Part shown: in pieces, positions 12,591 to 24,599 of the stretch
Layout: every line of letters starts with the position of its first letter
How positions within the stretch are numbered: position 1 is the stretch's first letter
Source of the DNA: Hermetia illucens
Taxonomy: Eukaryota; Arthropoda; Insecta; Diptera; Stratiomyidae
Length of the DNA: 64,000 nucleotides
Direction: 5' to 3'
Assembly: GCF_905115235.1 (NCBI RefSeq)
Contig: NC_051852.1
Location: forward strand, 140,974,027 to 141,038,026
Program-made: the position numbers and the translations under genes
The notes under the pieces: generated by a model
What the model was told of the DNA's origin: nothing
What the model saw: the letters and a program-made list of their open reading frames with translations, nothing else
Database searches by the model: none

Positions 12591-13580
12591 GGGCCGCGGG
12601 GGGGTGCCCGCGCTCCGTACGTCGCCCGAATATCTTGCGTGCTGTGCGTGAACGTGTTCGTCGCAATTCTCACCGCAAGCAGAAACGAATGTCGGCGGAA
12701 ATGCGCGTTTCAACTCGAAGTATGAGTCGTATTTTACGAGAAAATCTCCGGCTCGGTGCATACCGGCGGTGCGTTAGCTATATTTTAACGCCAAAACTGA
12801 AGGAAATACGGCGAACTCGGTGTGCTGCTCTTCTGTAACGATTTGCCGATCAAAAATGTCGCAAAATTCTATATTCTAATGAAAAAATGTTTACCCTTGA
12901 GGAAAAATTCAACCAACAAAATGATCGAATATACGCAGTCAAAGAAAATGCTCCGCGAGTCCAACGTCGTCACCACCCGAGTTCTGCCATAGTATGGTGG
13001 CGCGTCTCATATCACGGAGTAAATGTTATTCATTTCTGCAAGGCCGGCATCAAAACCAATGCGAGCATGTACAAAAAGATGTTAGAGGATGTAGTCGAGC
13101 CATTGAGTAAATCTCTATTCGCTGGAAAACCGTGGTGCTTTCAGGAGGACTCGGCCCCCGCTCACAAAGCCAAGATAATTCAGCAGTGGTAAACGGCACA
13201 TGTTTCTCACTTCATAACTGCGGATGAGTGGGCCTCAGGCAGCCCAGATTTGAATCCTCTGGACTACAGCCTTTGGTCTAAGCTAGAGGAGACTGCTAGC
13301 GATCGAACTTACACCGAGTTGGAGAGTTTGAATGCCAGCATCGTACTTGCAGCTCGAGAAATGCCGCTTCATACCGTGCATGATACGATCGATGCATAGC
13401 CTCACAGACTTCGAGCCTGTATAGCTGCTAGCGGCGGCCATCTTGAATAATTTTTTTTTCGTTTGAAAGCTCTATGTTTCCCTTTTCGAATGGTGTATTT
13501 TTCGATTGATTTGATTTACTACTGCGTGAGAAATAAAGATTTGTTTGACTGACAGAATTTATGGCTATGCTATGGATAGT
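12590..13580 (+). mobile_element. DD37D (maT-like) Tc1/mariner transposon, 3' part
   Basis: Remnant transposase from about 12620 (ILRAVRERVRRNSHRKQKRM, TRSMSRILRENLRLGAYRR). The catalytic region follows with YSNEKMF, where the first Asp is replaced by Asn, FQEDSAPAHKA, and GSPDLNPLDYSLW. I count 37 residues between the second and third acidic residues, the maT-like DD37D spacing. Stop codons interrupt the frame near 12836 and 13190, so it is dead. The right terminal inverted repeat is at about 13550-13575, and its partner is at 9541. The N-terminal helix-turn-helix half is missing at the junction with the LINE. Confidence 0.75.
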
Positions 13581-13589
13581 CTATAGTTT

Positions 13590-16500
13590 GGATTTAAAAA
13601 AAAATCCTCCTTTTTCCTAAATAAGAAGTTTCGTTTTGCATTCATTCAGTTTTCTATTTAAAGACTTATTAAACTGGTTTAAGTTCTGATCTTTACTAAT
13701 TTACATACTATACTATACTATACGTTCATATGTTGCATACGGTTTTTGGTACTTCCCACCATTGGCCAGTATTAGTGGAATATTCTTTTCGGCAACTTAT
13801 TTCGTACAATACAACAAACAGAAAGCAACATTTGCACAACAAATTTGTACGTCTCTCAAAAGAAATAATCATATTCACACCTAATAAAATATAATAATAT
13901 AGCGAATGACCTCCAACTTGGGAATCCCTCGAAAATGATTTCTACAGCACCATCAAGAATAGTCTGATGAAAAACGTCCATATTAATTAGTTAGCAATCA
14001 TTAGGTTATCAAGAAAAAAATCCCGAATTGATCTAGTAACAAAACTGATTTTAAATTCAGCTTTTTTATGTTTTTAGTCACACAACTTCACTATTCCTTT
14101 TTCCCACCAGTGAATGTTATATCAGTCTGAAAAGTTGTAAAAACGTAGATTTGCGGAATAGCCACAATGACCATCTGAATTGATTATCTTTAATCAGTAG
14201 AACAGGGTCATATTAAAGACATGCATGTCTTGGGGGTTTATCGTGAGTATCTGCGGTATAGACATAATCGTTCGATCTTTTTGGGGTTCATAATCAAAGT
14301 CCCGCTGCTATGAACACAGCGATACTGGTTTATAGTGAGTGCATGCTCAGCATTCATACTAGTGGATGCGTGGATATCTAACATCTCCGTCACTTCTGCA
14401 AAACCGCAAACTACCTAGCTAAGGGTACATGCGCTAAGAATTCTCCTCGCATATGTCCCCAGAGGGCCACCAGGTTCAAATAATGCCAGATAATTTCCGC
14501 TGAGGTTTCATGGTGAAGGTTACATCAGATATGTCCCGTGCAGGCTCGAGTCTGTTCGCTTTTCTTAAGTACGTGGGGATGACACTCTCCAACGGCTTAA
14601 CTAGAATCAGTTGAGTGATACAAAACATAAGACATCACAGGACAACACTAACACAAAACATTGAATTGATGGCTGTCCACCATGTCCACTATGGCCATTC
14701 GCCCATCACACTGCAAACGAAACAACTTCGAGAAATGAAGATTCTTGCACTACACTACCGTCGAATATTCACCCAATAAATATATGGTCGCCATACACCC
14801 ATTGTTGTCAACCACATCTACACGCCATCGTACACGATCCGCTCAAATGCGCTTAAACTCCTCCCACCGTACTCCATGGAAACAACGCACAAAGTTGTTC
14901 ACAGAGCCTTGAAGGTTTCAAGTAACAGTGGCGGTCGCTTTCTATGTGCTACTTCCATATAACAACACAGAAAGAACTTTAGCACAAACCAGTCTCAACT
15001 CGATCTTGGTGTTGGGATAATTGCACTGCTGCGCTCTTTTAAGCAGCAAAAGCGGATCTATCGCTGTTAATGTGCAAAATTTTTTTTTAGTTCGCGACGC
15101 GCGAAATTTATCCTCCTTGGAAGATTGAAGAGCTTGCGATGATCGCTTACATAATTCACTTGTCGTCTGAGCCTTGTAGAATTATCATGCTGATCTGACG
15201 GTAAATGTCTGAAATAATCCGCCTGATAATATTGACGAGCATCGGGTCACTATTGAAAAAGCTCTTTTCTCCGACGCTACTCAGATCGTCGGCTTTGTCC
15301 TGAAGGGCCGTCACAAGACTGATCGATACAACAATTAATAGCCGATGTTGAGGTGCGATGATCCCGTAGGACGTGACTTTCCCTTCAGTAATGGCCAGAA
15401 AATAGCCACATCTTACGAGAATATAGCCGGCCTGCGTTTTACTGTTCCCTCTACAAAATATAGGAAGGTGAAACAATTGTTTAATTTAGCATGTGTCGAC
15501 AAGAACAAGTTCGTATGTGTCAGCTAAATCAACAATACCTTCGCCTCCTTCATTGGGTGTACCAAAGCTATTACCTCCATTGCACCGTTTGCCATCCGCC
15601 TTTTCGCCGACGTTATAGGTCCGGGTAGTTGCCAGAAGCCATCTTTCTCGACATTCTGTTGTCCTGTCTGTAGCTAAGGGGCGGTAAAGAAATGGGTGGT
15701 GTCATTAGGTTATATGACAACGAGCTTCATCAGCATCACCGAAACTCTCAAAAATAGCACATTACGACATTATTTTGAGTGCGTGGGCTACCAAAGGAGG
15801 AGAGTCATTTCGCAATTGTTGGCACCACGCCACCAGGTTGTTTGCAGAGCGCAAATATCGATGCGCCAATCCCGACAGGCTCTTGCTTATTCGGTTTAAT
15901 TCCCTACTATTTGTCAAGAACCCTTGCTTATTCCTATTTGACCTTAAGAACAGCATGTTATAGGAATAATATGGCGGAGTTTCTAGAATATTATATTTAT
16001 GGTCCTTTTTTCATTCAGGTTTTTAATCGATATTTTATATTTTCAGGAGTAACACATTCATGGATTGTATCTTGACAACTAGATAAACAGATCAGAAAAT
16101 AACGTCCAACACTAAGGCAAATATCTGCATCAAATACGCTTTTCGCTATTTAGACTTCCCAGTAAAGGGTGGAAGATATCTCCAAGTGGATGTTACGAGG
16201 AAAAACGACCTGAAATCAATTAAATCCTTACAGAATCCTTCAAAATACTCAAGATTGAATCCTTGGATTGAAACGCACTTTCACCGTGATATTATTTTAA
16301 ACAAGAATGCAATTTAACAATTTGTAAAAATTTATGTAAATACGATAAATTCTAGGAGAAACAAACACAAAACATTTCGTCTTAGTAAAGAATATTTTTC
16401 TATGGAATGTAAATAAAAATTTCCTTTGTTTTTATTTATGAGAGTACCTTATAGAAATCGACTAGTCAAGTGTTTTGTCTTTTTTTGGCGAAAAAGGTTA

Positions 16501-16740
16501 TGTATTTGATAGATAATGAAGAAAGCTGGAATAATGTTTTTATTGTGATGATATTTTTTCTATGAATGGAAAGTTCAACAAAATCTAAATGAATTGTTTT
16601 GAATGAAATAAATGAGGCAGATTTTTTTAATGATTGAAAATGAGTTGTGTATTTATGAAGTCCAATAAGTGAGACGCAACGGAATTAGTCTAGGCTTTGA
16701 GGAACTTTCTCTATTTAGACAAGATCAGACACTCCAAGCC
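13590..16740. other. No gene recognised; small RTE-like LINE trace
   Basis: Mostly AT-rich sequence without convincing genes. On the minus strand at about 15480-15150, one stretch (ITEGKVTSYGIIAPQHRLLI) resembles the region after the endonuclease of RTE-clade LINEs (an 'AxQHRLL' motif), but it is short. The open frames at 15.7-16.08 kb have no recognised motif. Confidence 0.35.
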
Positions 16741-16744
16741 CCAG

Positions 16745-17342
16745 AATGTCAGGTTCTTCTGTGCGGTAAGCGATGAAAAAACTGTTGGAATATGGACATC
16801 AGTTGCACTATCTTTTCATCGACTTTAAAGCAGCATATGAAAGCATAGCCAGGGTAAAACTGTATACGGCCATAAGAGAATTCGGTATCCCGACTGATAA
16901 GACTGACTAGGCTGACCCTGACCAATGTGCGAAGCCAGATAAAAGCATCAGGATCACTCTCAAGACCATTCGACATCAACAAGGGGATGCCCTATCATGT
17001 GTCCTCTTTAACCTAGCCCTCGAGAAAGTGATCCGTGACGCTGAGGTAAAAGCAAGAGGTACGATCCTCTTTAAGTCCACCCGACTACGGACCTATGCAG
17101 ACGATATCGACATCATGAGAAGAAAGACGCACAAACTGCCTTCATCCAGATCGAGCAGGCGAGATCTTAGGCAAGAAGAAATATATGCCGGCAACGTCAG
17201 CACCAAAAACCAACCAACCAACAACATCAAATCGCATTAATCAAACGGGAAGAATAAAGATGGGAGACTACAACTTTGAGACCGTTGATAATTTCTCCTA
17301 TCTAGGGTCGAAAATCACAACCGATAACAGCTACGAGGGGAT
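16745..17342 (+). mobile_element. LINE-A copy, truncated at both ends
   Basis: Matches the LINE-A copy at 58.3-59.8 kb: LEYGHQLHYLFIDFKAAYES, then RGTILFKSTRLRTYADDIDI and the region up to SYLGSKITTDNSYE. Several frame breaks lie within it, and the palm motif is split by a small deletion. The 3' end, with the last ~450 bp and the GAT tail, is missing: at about 17342 the sequence switches to an unrelated LOA-like LINE. Confidence 0.8.
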
Positions 17343-17349
17343 CAATTAG

Positions 17350-19640
17350 GGAAGTAGACCTGCTATCCAGTGAAGAGCAGAAGCTGGACGATCTAGACCT
17401 AGATCTTTTAGGGGTTAGGGTGGACAGCGACGCGGATTAAAACGCCATGTCGGTGATACCCCGACAGCGGAGAAGGGTTCGAAACAATAAGCCCGGATAA
17501 ACTTATCAGAACTTATTTCCCGGGATCCTACACCACGGTGGCGCGGCAACATTCTGCCTGACACCCCAACAACGAATAAAAGGGGAAGGAAGGAGAACTG
17601 GAAACTAGCAAAAGAGGTATAATCGGAAGCTAGGGTAAGGTTGGCAGCGGGAACTTCGAACCCCTGAAATCACCCGCAGTAGATGGCGTCTTTATTCCGA
17701 AAGCGGGTAAAAAGGATCCTTTTCACCCTAAATCTTTCAGACCAATTTGCCTAACATCGTTCGTACTCAAAACGGTGGAGAAGGTTAAGACAACTGTATT
17801 AGAACTAACGTTCTAAAGTGCAATCCTCTACATCAGTGTCAACACGCTTACCGGGCTGGACGATCAACCGAAACTGCTTTGTATCAGGTGGCAGATGTAC
17901 TACTGATGCCATCGAAACAAAAGAAATAGCACTGTGTGAGTTTTTGGATATCGAAAGTGTACACAGAGATACAAGATACCCTGATCCGCAAGGGAGTGGG
18001 AAACACTCTAGCTTTCTGGATGGACAAAATGCTAGAGAATAGGCAAATAGAATTACCGATAAGTACAAATTCTATTGTCATGAACACTCCTCTTCAAGGT
18101 TATCCACAGGGCGGGGTACTATCACTGCTTATGTGGAGTATGGTAGTGAACGAACTAACAAATACTAGAATACAGATCCAGGGTTACGCGGACGACATTG
18201 TTTTAATCTGTATGTGATAGAATCCCAAGTGGATTAAGAGTTACTAGTGCCTGGTGCAGGAAGTCGGGACTGCGTATCAATCTAGCCAAAACCACTATAG
18301 TACCATTCACTAGGAAGCGTAAGCGTGATCCCCTGAGAACCATAATGTTACCTGACATGGATTTGAAACGAGAAACAGAGGGGAAATTACGTTAGACCAA
18401 AAATTACTTTTGAAGACGCACATCGGAAACCCTTGCCGGAAAGCTACGAGGGCTCTGATGAAATGAAATGAACTCAGCACACAAGACAGTCACACAAACT
18501 CCAAAGGCTGACTTGTGTGTGTATCAGTAGGCAACGTGCCCGACGGCTCACTGGAGGTCCTTCTGGGATTAACCCCTCACCATCTGCACATACAGATGCA
18601 GGCAAGGAAGGGAATATTCAGGATGGCCGGGAGTATCAGTGAGGCGGAGAGCTGTCCAAATTGAAGGAAGATTGATATTCTTTCTAGGTCGTATCCCGAA
18701 TTATTGACACCAGGGGATAACATGACAACGAGTACGAGGCAAACTGGGAGAGCGTGGCTGTGGCATACGGCTTAAACCAGCAACTAATTACTTGGTATAC
18801 TGACGGATCCCTCACAGCAGAGGGAGCGGGTGCCAAGGTCCAAGGAAAATGTACTTGGAGCCAATTCGTAAGTACACTAGCATAATCCAGGCGGAAATAT
18901 ACGCCATAGACAGTGCCTCCTTTAATCTCCGAAGGAACTACAGGGGCAGAACATTACTATTCTCACTAACAGCCAAGTAGCGATCAAGGCACTAAGATAT
19001 AACCAGGTGAACTCTAAACTGGTATGGATACGCCTTGAGAGAGTGAATACGGTCGGCTCGCTCAATAAGATCTGGATACTCTGGCTTCAGGCCATCTTGG
19101 GTTAGAAGGCAATGAGGCGGCGGACAAACTAGCCAAGAAGGGAGCAGGGACGCCTTTACACAGGCCAGAATCCTTCTGTGGAAACGGAAACGGGTTCCTG
19201 GTTATGGCATTAAAAAATTAAGGGGAACGGTTGAGAGAAGTTTACTGGGCGGGCCTACCAGGAATGGAGCAGTCCGAAGTTCTTGTTGGGGGATACGAGT
19301 CCAATCCCACAAAGGATTGCTTAAACCTCACCAAAAAACCTCCGAATCATTGTCGGAATTCACACTGGTCACTGCCGGCTGAACTATCGCCTAGGGAAGC
19401 TAGGGATATTTACGGACACTGCCTGCAGGTTCTGTGCGGAGTGTGATGAAACCTCTATACACGTTCTGGGACAGCGTCCGACACTTGTGCAAAGTAGATC
19501 GAAGCACCTGGGAGACACTTAATACCAGATGCAAAGTTGAAAGGTTGGGAAATAGGGAATATACTAAAATTCCTAACGGTTATAGGCTTGAGTGAGATAC
19601 TATGATTAATAGGTACACTATAAACAGTAAAAGGGGCACA
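17350..19640 (+). mobile_element. LOA-like LINE with RT and RNase H, degraded
   Basis: Blocks in order are FIPKAGKKDPFHPKSFRPIC (about 17690-17750), a reverse transcriptase core (17936-18217) with TPLQGYPQGGVLSLLMWSM and IQGYADDIVLI, and RNase H from about 18785 (TWYTDGSLTAEGAGAKV) to about 19140 (LGLEGNEAADKLAKKGAG). A C-terminal region follows. Stops and frame changes run throughout. RT followed by RNase H in this style fits the LOA/I/R1 group; I call it LOA-like by similarity in layout to the element at 31.9-36.3 kb, though it is a different subfamily. Confidence 0.7.
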
Positions 19641-20020
19641 CTAGACAATAACAGAATAATAATAAAAGGATGAGTAGACATAGTCAAAAGAAGTACTCAA
19701 AGATTAAAAAGATAATATTTGACTGGGCAAGAAATGAAAAGCCTTAGAACTAACAATCCCCCTTGTTTAGCCTTGGAAACCATAAATCACGAAGCTAGAA
19801 TCGAATGTAAGCTGCAGTAGTAAGGTTCCCAAATCATTATCCAACGTGGATACTATCGCCTTTTCGGTCGGCCTTTAGGTTCTTTTCCGGCTGCTTCGGT
19901 GTTCGGGCCAGTTTGTTGCCACCCATTATGATCACATCGATTAACTTGACTCCAATTTTTCGACACACCTTCAGGCAGTTTGTATTAATATACGAACTAA
20001 TTTCATGAAAGTATACGAAA
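19640..20020. other. Spacer, nothing recognised
   Basis: AT-rich sequence that may include the 3' untranslated end of the preceding LINE. No coding motif, tail repeat or inverted repeat was found. Confidence 0.4.
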
Positions 20021-20024
20021 ACAA

Positions 20025-20445
20025 GTCGGGAAACCGGAAGCTGGACGCTTCAAGTATGAAAGGTTGTGTGTATTCCTTTTATAAAGCCATAGCCTCTAGA
20101 TTTTTTTCAGATTTTTCGGTTGGGTAGTTTTTGAAAATGGGTTCGTTAAAGAAATGATCACTTTCAACCCCTCGCACTCCCCAAATTTTCAGCTAGGCCC
20201 CGCTTCGGAAAGTACTAACCAAGACCTTTCATTTGATATGATGAATATATTTGGTGAAAAAAAAATTTACACCCTCCTTTTGCATGTATGGGGACTCCCC
20301 CCACTCTTAAATTCAACCTAGAAGAATGTAACTCACTGTATGCATGAGCGTTTACAATTTCCACCTTTCCACCAAATTTGATATCGATCGCTATAGCCAT
20401 CTCCGAGAAAAGTGCGTGTGACGGTCGGATAGATAGACAGAGCAA
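20025..20445 (-). repeat. GACA repeat, part before the R1 insertion
   Basis: In reverse orientation to the 53.92 kb copy. It starts with ACAAGTCGGGAAACCGGAAG, passes through AAAGTACTAACCAAGACC and ACACCCTCCTTTTGCATG, and ends GTGTGACGGTCGGATAGATAGA. The rest of the same repeat resumes after the LINE at 22855-22930. Confidence 0.75.
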
Positions 20446-22850
20446 AGCGAAGCAAGAAAACTACAGTATCGGGTTGAACATCTAAAAAACTTGATAAAGA
20501 AATGTTCGAGGAAATACTTCTGCAGAAAGCGATGCCGGTGGGAAATGCACGAGAAAAGATGGCACAGGTTCTTGAAAAGATATAAAAAGCGTCTGACGCT
20601 TCGATGCACCGCACGGTACTCAAGAAATGAATGCCCAACTTCTAGTGGAGTGCCGAAATCGAAGATCTTCGTAAAGTTTGCCTTAAGGCCAGAAGACACA
20701 GCCAACGTAGCAGAAATCGACCTGAATCTGAAGAGTTGCACAACCGATATGAGAAGGCGAGGAATTGTAAGCCATCTCTAGATGTAAAACTGAACACTTC
20801 AAGAGGTTATGCTTCGACCCATGCGGAGGTGCATACAAGGCAGTTTTGGCATCAATCAAGGGTAAGCGTTCACTGGCGATCACCAACCCTGATTTTCTGC
20901 GGGATATCATTAGCACCCTCTTCTGACAAATTTCAAGTGAATCGAACCTACCCACTGTCCAGATAGATCCCGATGAAATTCCCGAGGTAACCACTGAAGA
21001 AGTCCTGGAAGCAGCGTGGAAGATTCCCAAAAGTAAAGCCCCAGGTTTAGACGGCATTCCGATTAAAGCACTGACGGTGACCGTCGAAACAGTTCCAAGG
21101 TGGTTTGCTGAAACATTTACGACGTGCCTCATAGATGGGATTTTCCCGGAAGAGTGGAGGAAACAGAAGCTTGTGCTAATCCCGAAGCTAAAATAAACTT
21201 TGGGCGATCCTTCGTCTTATAGACCTATATGCCTGTTAAGCGGCATCGGCAAACTTTTCTAACGGGTCATCTTCAATAGGCTTGTACCAATCACAGAAAA
21301 GGAGAGTGGTCTCTCAGACAGGCAGTTTGGATATCGAAAGGCAAGATCTACTGTCAATGTGATCAGCACGGTGACGTAAATTGTGGAAAAAGCAATGGAG
21401 GCTAATAAATCCTGCGCTGTAGCTACTCTCGACGTAAAGAATGCCTTCAATACGCCAAAATGGAACAAAATAATTGCGGCTTTAGCCAAATTGGACGCTT
21501 TTAAATACCTGGTGCACATAGTCATCGAATTTCTCCGGGAGAGGATATTGTGTTACGATGCGGACGATGGATCTAAGACGTATACAACAACCTGCGGGGT
21601 TTCACAAGGATCAGTCCTCGGTCCTTTCCTGGGGATAATAACGTATGACAGAATTTTAAAGTTACAACTACCCAAAGGAGTGACAATCATTGGCTTCGCA
21701 GACGACATCGGAGTGACTATCGTGGCGCAAGATATTTAAATTGGGTACTCACAAACGAGGCAATGTTTGAAATTAAGTCTTGGCTAGAGGAAGCTGATCT
21801 GACACTCGCGGAACATGAAACCCAGGTAGTTTTGATTACCAAGCGAAGGAAGCAAATGTCGATAAAAATCAGGATTGGTGAACACATCATACAGTCGCAG
21901 CTAACGCTTAAATACCTAGGAGTCACGGTTGACCAAAGCTGAAATTCAAGTCCCATTTTGAAAATGTAGGAACCAAAGCTTCCGGAGTGGCTCCATTGTT
22001 GGTAAGAATGTTACCAAATATAGGTTATCCTAGGCAAAGCTGTCTGCTCTTGATCTCAAGAGTTGTCAGCTTCATCTTGCTTTATGCAGCTTCAATCTGG
22101 GCACTGTCTTTGAAGTTGGAAGCAAATAGAAGAAAATCGCAGTCCCATACCGATTGACTGCATTGCGAACGTCGTGCGCTTACCGTACAACATCAGACGA
22201 AGCAGTCTAGGTGATAGCAGGCATAATCCCCATCGACATCTTGGCGAATGAGGGTCGACGCCTCTATGACCCATCATATGTAATTGGCGAATGCTATACC
22301 TATCGTCGGCAATTGGGACGAAGTGAATCTATTTTGGAATAACAAAAAAAAATGACCTGATTCACCTAAAGGACACTGGACACACAGGATTATTCCAGAT
22401 GTCTCTAAATGGATCAAACGAACGCGCGATGAAGTTAGCTACCACCTAACTCAATTCCTAACCGGACACGGAGGGTACCGTGCATACCTTTATCGCTTGG
22501 GGCGTGAAGACTCCCCGTATTGCCTGACATGCGTGATGGTTCCGGAGGATGCGGAGCATGTTGTTTTCAACTGCCGTGGTCCGCTACACACAGAGTGGAG
22601 GCGGAAATTGACACCGGGGCACGGTTGACACCCGAGAATATCGTGGACATGCTAACCTCTGAAACATCTTGGAGGGCGGTGGAAAAATTAATGAAGGCGA
22701 TCCACAACCTGCTGAGGAGGGAGAAGCTTCGGAGGAAAGTTACAAATAATGACAGGAGTCTCAGTTCGTAACTGATATAATATCGAATACCGAATACCGA
22801 AATGGCAGTCCCGCGGAGTAAGCGAAGAAGAAGAACCTTTCCACCTTCCA
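20446..22850 (+). mobile_element. R1-clade LINE inside a GACA tract
   Basis: Non-LTR element lacking most of its 5' end (endonuclease not seen). Blocks: APGLDGIPIKALTVTVETVP and RKQKLVLIPKLK (about 21040-21195), SSYRPICLLSGIGKLF, ATLDVKNAFNTPKWNKIIAA (about 21420), TCGVSQGSVLGPFLGI (about 21590), IIGFADDIGVTIVA (about 21685), and a C-terminal Cys-rich knuckle (YCLTCVMVPEDAEHVVFNC, about 22518-22575). These are R1-clade signatures. There are several stops. Both flanks are the two halves of one dispersed repeat: GATAGATAGACAGA on the left and AAAGACAGACAGATAGACAG on the right. Confidence 0.8.
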
Positions 22851-22935
22851 ACGTATAAAAACAAAGACAGACAGATAGACAGTAAACCGATTTTAATAAG
22901 GTTTTGTTTTACACAAAACCTTAAAAAAAAAACTT
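22851..22935 (-). repeat. GACA repeat, part after the R1 insertion
   Basis: Reads ACAGACAGATAGACAGTAAA, then CGATTTTAATAAGGTTTTG, TTTTACA and CAAAACCTTAAAAAAAAAA. It is the outer end of the repeat, including the terminal hairpin made by AAGGTTTTG and CAAAACCTT. It continues the half that stops at 20445. Confidence 0.75.
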
Positions 22936-23250
22936 AGGTGGTAATTATGCCACTTTTATACATTTTTTCATTGAAATTTCTATTCCGGGCCCCCAAGGAA
23001 ACTTCGCGCCAGGGGGGAATCCCTTGTTTTCCACCCCCCCTCGTCAGGCCTGTTTATGGCTAAATCTATTATATTTAAAACAATGTATGAATGTAAATCA
23101 TTTCTCAATAAATAAATGAAATGAATGATAATTAAATCTCCAATGAAAGGATTATTTTCCTGGCTCTGCTAGAATTGTGAACACAACACCCCTTTAGAAA
23201 ATTAGTTCCACGTTCAAAATAAAAGTATGTGTAACTTTATGAGGTTATTA
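22936..23250. other. Spacer upstream of the protease gene
   Basis: Intergenic DNA with no recognised feature apart from a short run of pyrimidines (CCACCCCCCCTCGTC). It could contain distal regulatory sites of the protease gene. Confidence 0.4.
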
Positions 23251-23255
23251 AGATC

Positions 23256-23291
23256 TATAAATTAACCTAATTTATGGATTGCACACTCAGT
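23256..23291 (+). promoter_or_regulatory. Core promoter of the serine protease gene (TATA and Inr)
   Basis: TATAAATTA at 23256-23264 is followed by the arthropod initiator TCAGT at 23287-23291. The initiator A would be +1, with the TATA box starting 33 bases upstream, close to the usual distance. A second TCAGT lies near 23305. The predicted 5' leader to the ATG at 23454 is about 165 bases and unspliced. Confidence 0.6.
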
Positions 23292-23453
23292 GCGATGAGG
23301 CAACTTCAGTCAGTGAAATAGATTAGATACTTTAAACCGCAAAACCGACATTTGCTCCCTAGCGCAAACTATGATGATAGTAAAGGTCGGAATTTCCAAT
23401 TTTCCATGAATAAATACCGACGAACGTGATACACTTTCTTAGTTCAAGTGAAC

Positions 23454-24227
23454 ATGTCTCCGCTTATACTCGCACTTGCGTCCGTTTTTATTCTGAGCTC
23501 TGTAAGTTGTGTTAATCATCATCTACACATAGCCGGCGGAAAAGATGCCAAAATTGAAGACTATCCTTATCAAATTTCCCTGAGGGATTTAAGGAGTCCT
23601 TATCTGCACATTTGTGGCGGAGCTCTTTACAGGACGAACGTCGTAATAACTGCCGCCCACTGCGTCTACGGCAGGCAAGAAACATATCTACAAGTTCAGG
23701 GTGGAACGGCTGACCGAATGCTGGGTGGAGTTATTTCCAGTGTTCAAAAAGTGCTCATTCATCCCCAATTTGATTATGATCGACGCTTCAACGATGTGGC
23801 GCTTGTGTACCTAACAAATGCATTCCTTCCTAATGGCAATCAAATTGCCACTATTGAAATTGCCAACAGTTCTGAAATGGCAAATACTACAATGGCAATA
23901 GTTAGCGGATGGGGAAAGGAAGGAAGCAATACACAGTTTTCACAAACATTAAAATATTTGAATGTGAATATTATGCAGAATCGCGACTGCAATGAGGTCC
24001 TTGGAGGAATCACTGATAAAATGGTGTGTGCAGTACAAAGTGCACCCTCTGGAACGTGTACAGGAGATAGCGGAGATCCACTAGTGATTGAGGTAAATGC
24101 GGGGAAAGCAACAAAGAAAAAGTTAATTGGAACCGTATCGTTCATCTCGAGCGGGGAATGTGCCTTTGGGCAACCCACTGCATACATGAGAATGGAATCT
24201 TACAAAAGTTGGATTGATACCAATTAA
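23454..24227 (+). CDS. Secreted chymotrypsin-fold serine protease (elastase-like)
   Basis: Single-exon gene of 257 residues. I start it at the ATG with A at -3 (AACATGT) rather than the upstream in-frame GTG. Residues 1-19 are a signal peptide (MSPLILALASVFILSSVSC). The mature domain starts IAGGKDA. The triad is visible: His69 (TAAHC), Asp114 (NDVAL) and Ser206 (TGDSGDP). The residue at the 189 position is Gly and that at 216 is Ile (SFIS), so the S1 pocket should favour small or hydrophobic residues. Two oddities: the active-site loop is GDSGDP instead of GDSGGP, and the residue before IAGG is His, not Arg or Lys, so trypsin-type activation is not expected. Probably a gut or secreted enzyme; an inactive homologue is possible. 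Confidence 0.9.
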   Translation: MSPLILALASVFILSSVSCVNHHLHIAGGKDAKIEDYPYQISLRDLRSPYLHICGGALYRTNVVITAAHCVYGRQETYLQVQGGTADRMLGGVISSVQKVLIHPQFDYDRRFNDVALVYLTNAFLPNGNQIATIEIANSSEMANTTMAIVSGWGKEGSNTQFSQTLKYLNVNIMQNRDCNEVLGGITDKMVCAVQSAPSGTCTGDSGDPLVIEVNAGKATKKKLIGTVSFISSGECAFGQPTAYMRMESYKSWIDTN

Positions 24228-24420
24228 ATGGTAAGTGATTTTATACGATATATTCTACCACTTAACGTTGGGTTACTTCCAGAAGAGCTGGTTCAACAAT
24301 AGTAACTGCAGTTATCATTCCTAAGATGCGGAGCTCCAGGAACCCCACAATGTGAAACCAGGCTATCCAAAAATTCATTCAGCAGCTTAAATTATTCATA
24401 CGTTGTCAAAACTCTAGAAA

Positions 24421-24426
24421 AATAAA
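24421..24426 (+). terminator. Poly(A) signal of the serine protease gene
   Basis: AATAAA lies 194 bases after the TAA stop and is followed by the T-rich stretch TTCAATCTTTTTTATG, consistent with a cleavage and polyadenylation site. Confidence 0.6.
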
Positions 24427-24599
24427 TGTTCAATCTTTTTTATGTAAGCCTTTTTGTATGGTTTTTTTTTGGAATAGGGTAGGTGAATGCGTTTACGCAC
24501 AAAGTGTTGGGCTCCCATCACAATACGCCGTCAAAATATTAACTAAACATCTCCCCGTTATCAGAAAACTAGCCTGGGACAGTTTGTCACATTACTTCG

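Noticed and set aside
9404-16074. Possible two-exon gene: an open stretch ending SREDIHIHLSPGEN before a GTAAGT donor near 9496, and a short exon VTHSWIVS after TTTTCAG near 16046
   Set aside because: Phases agree, but no acceptor is seen for the first piece, the second is nine codons long and I recognise no protein family. It is probably chance in AT-rich DNA.
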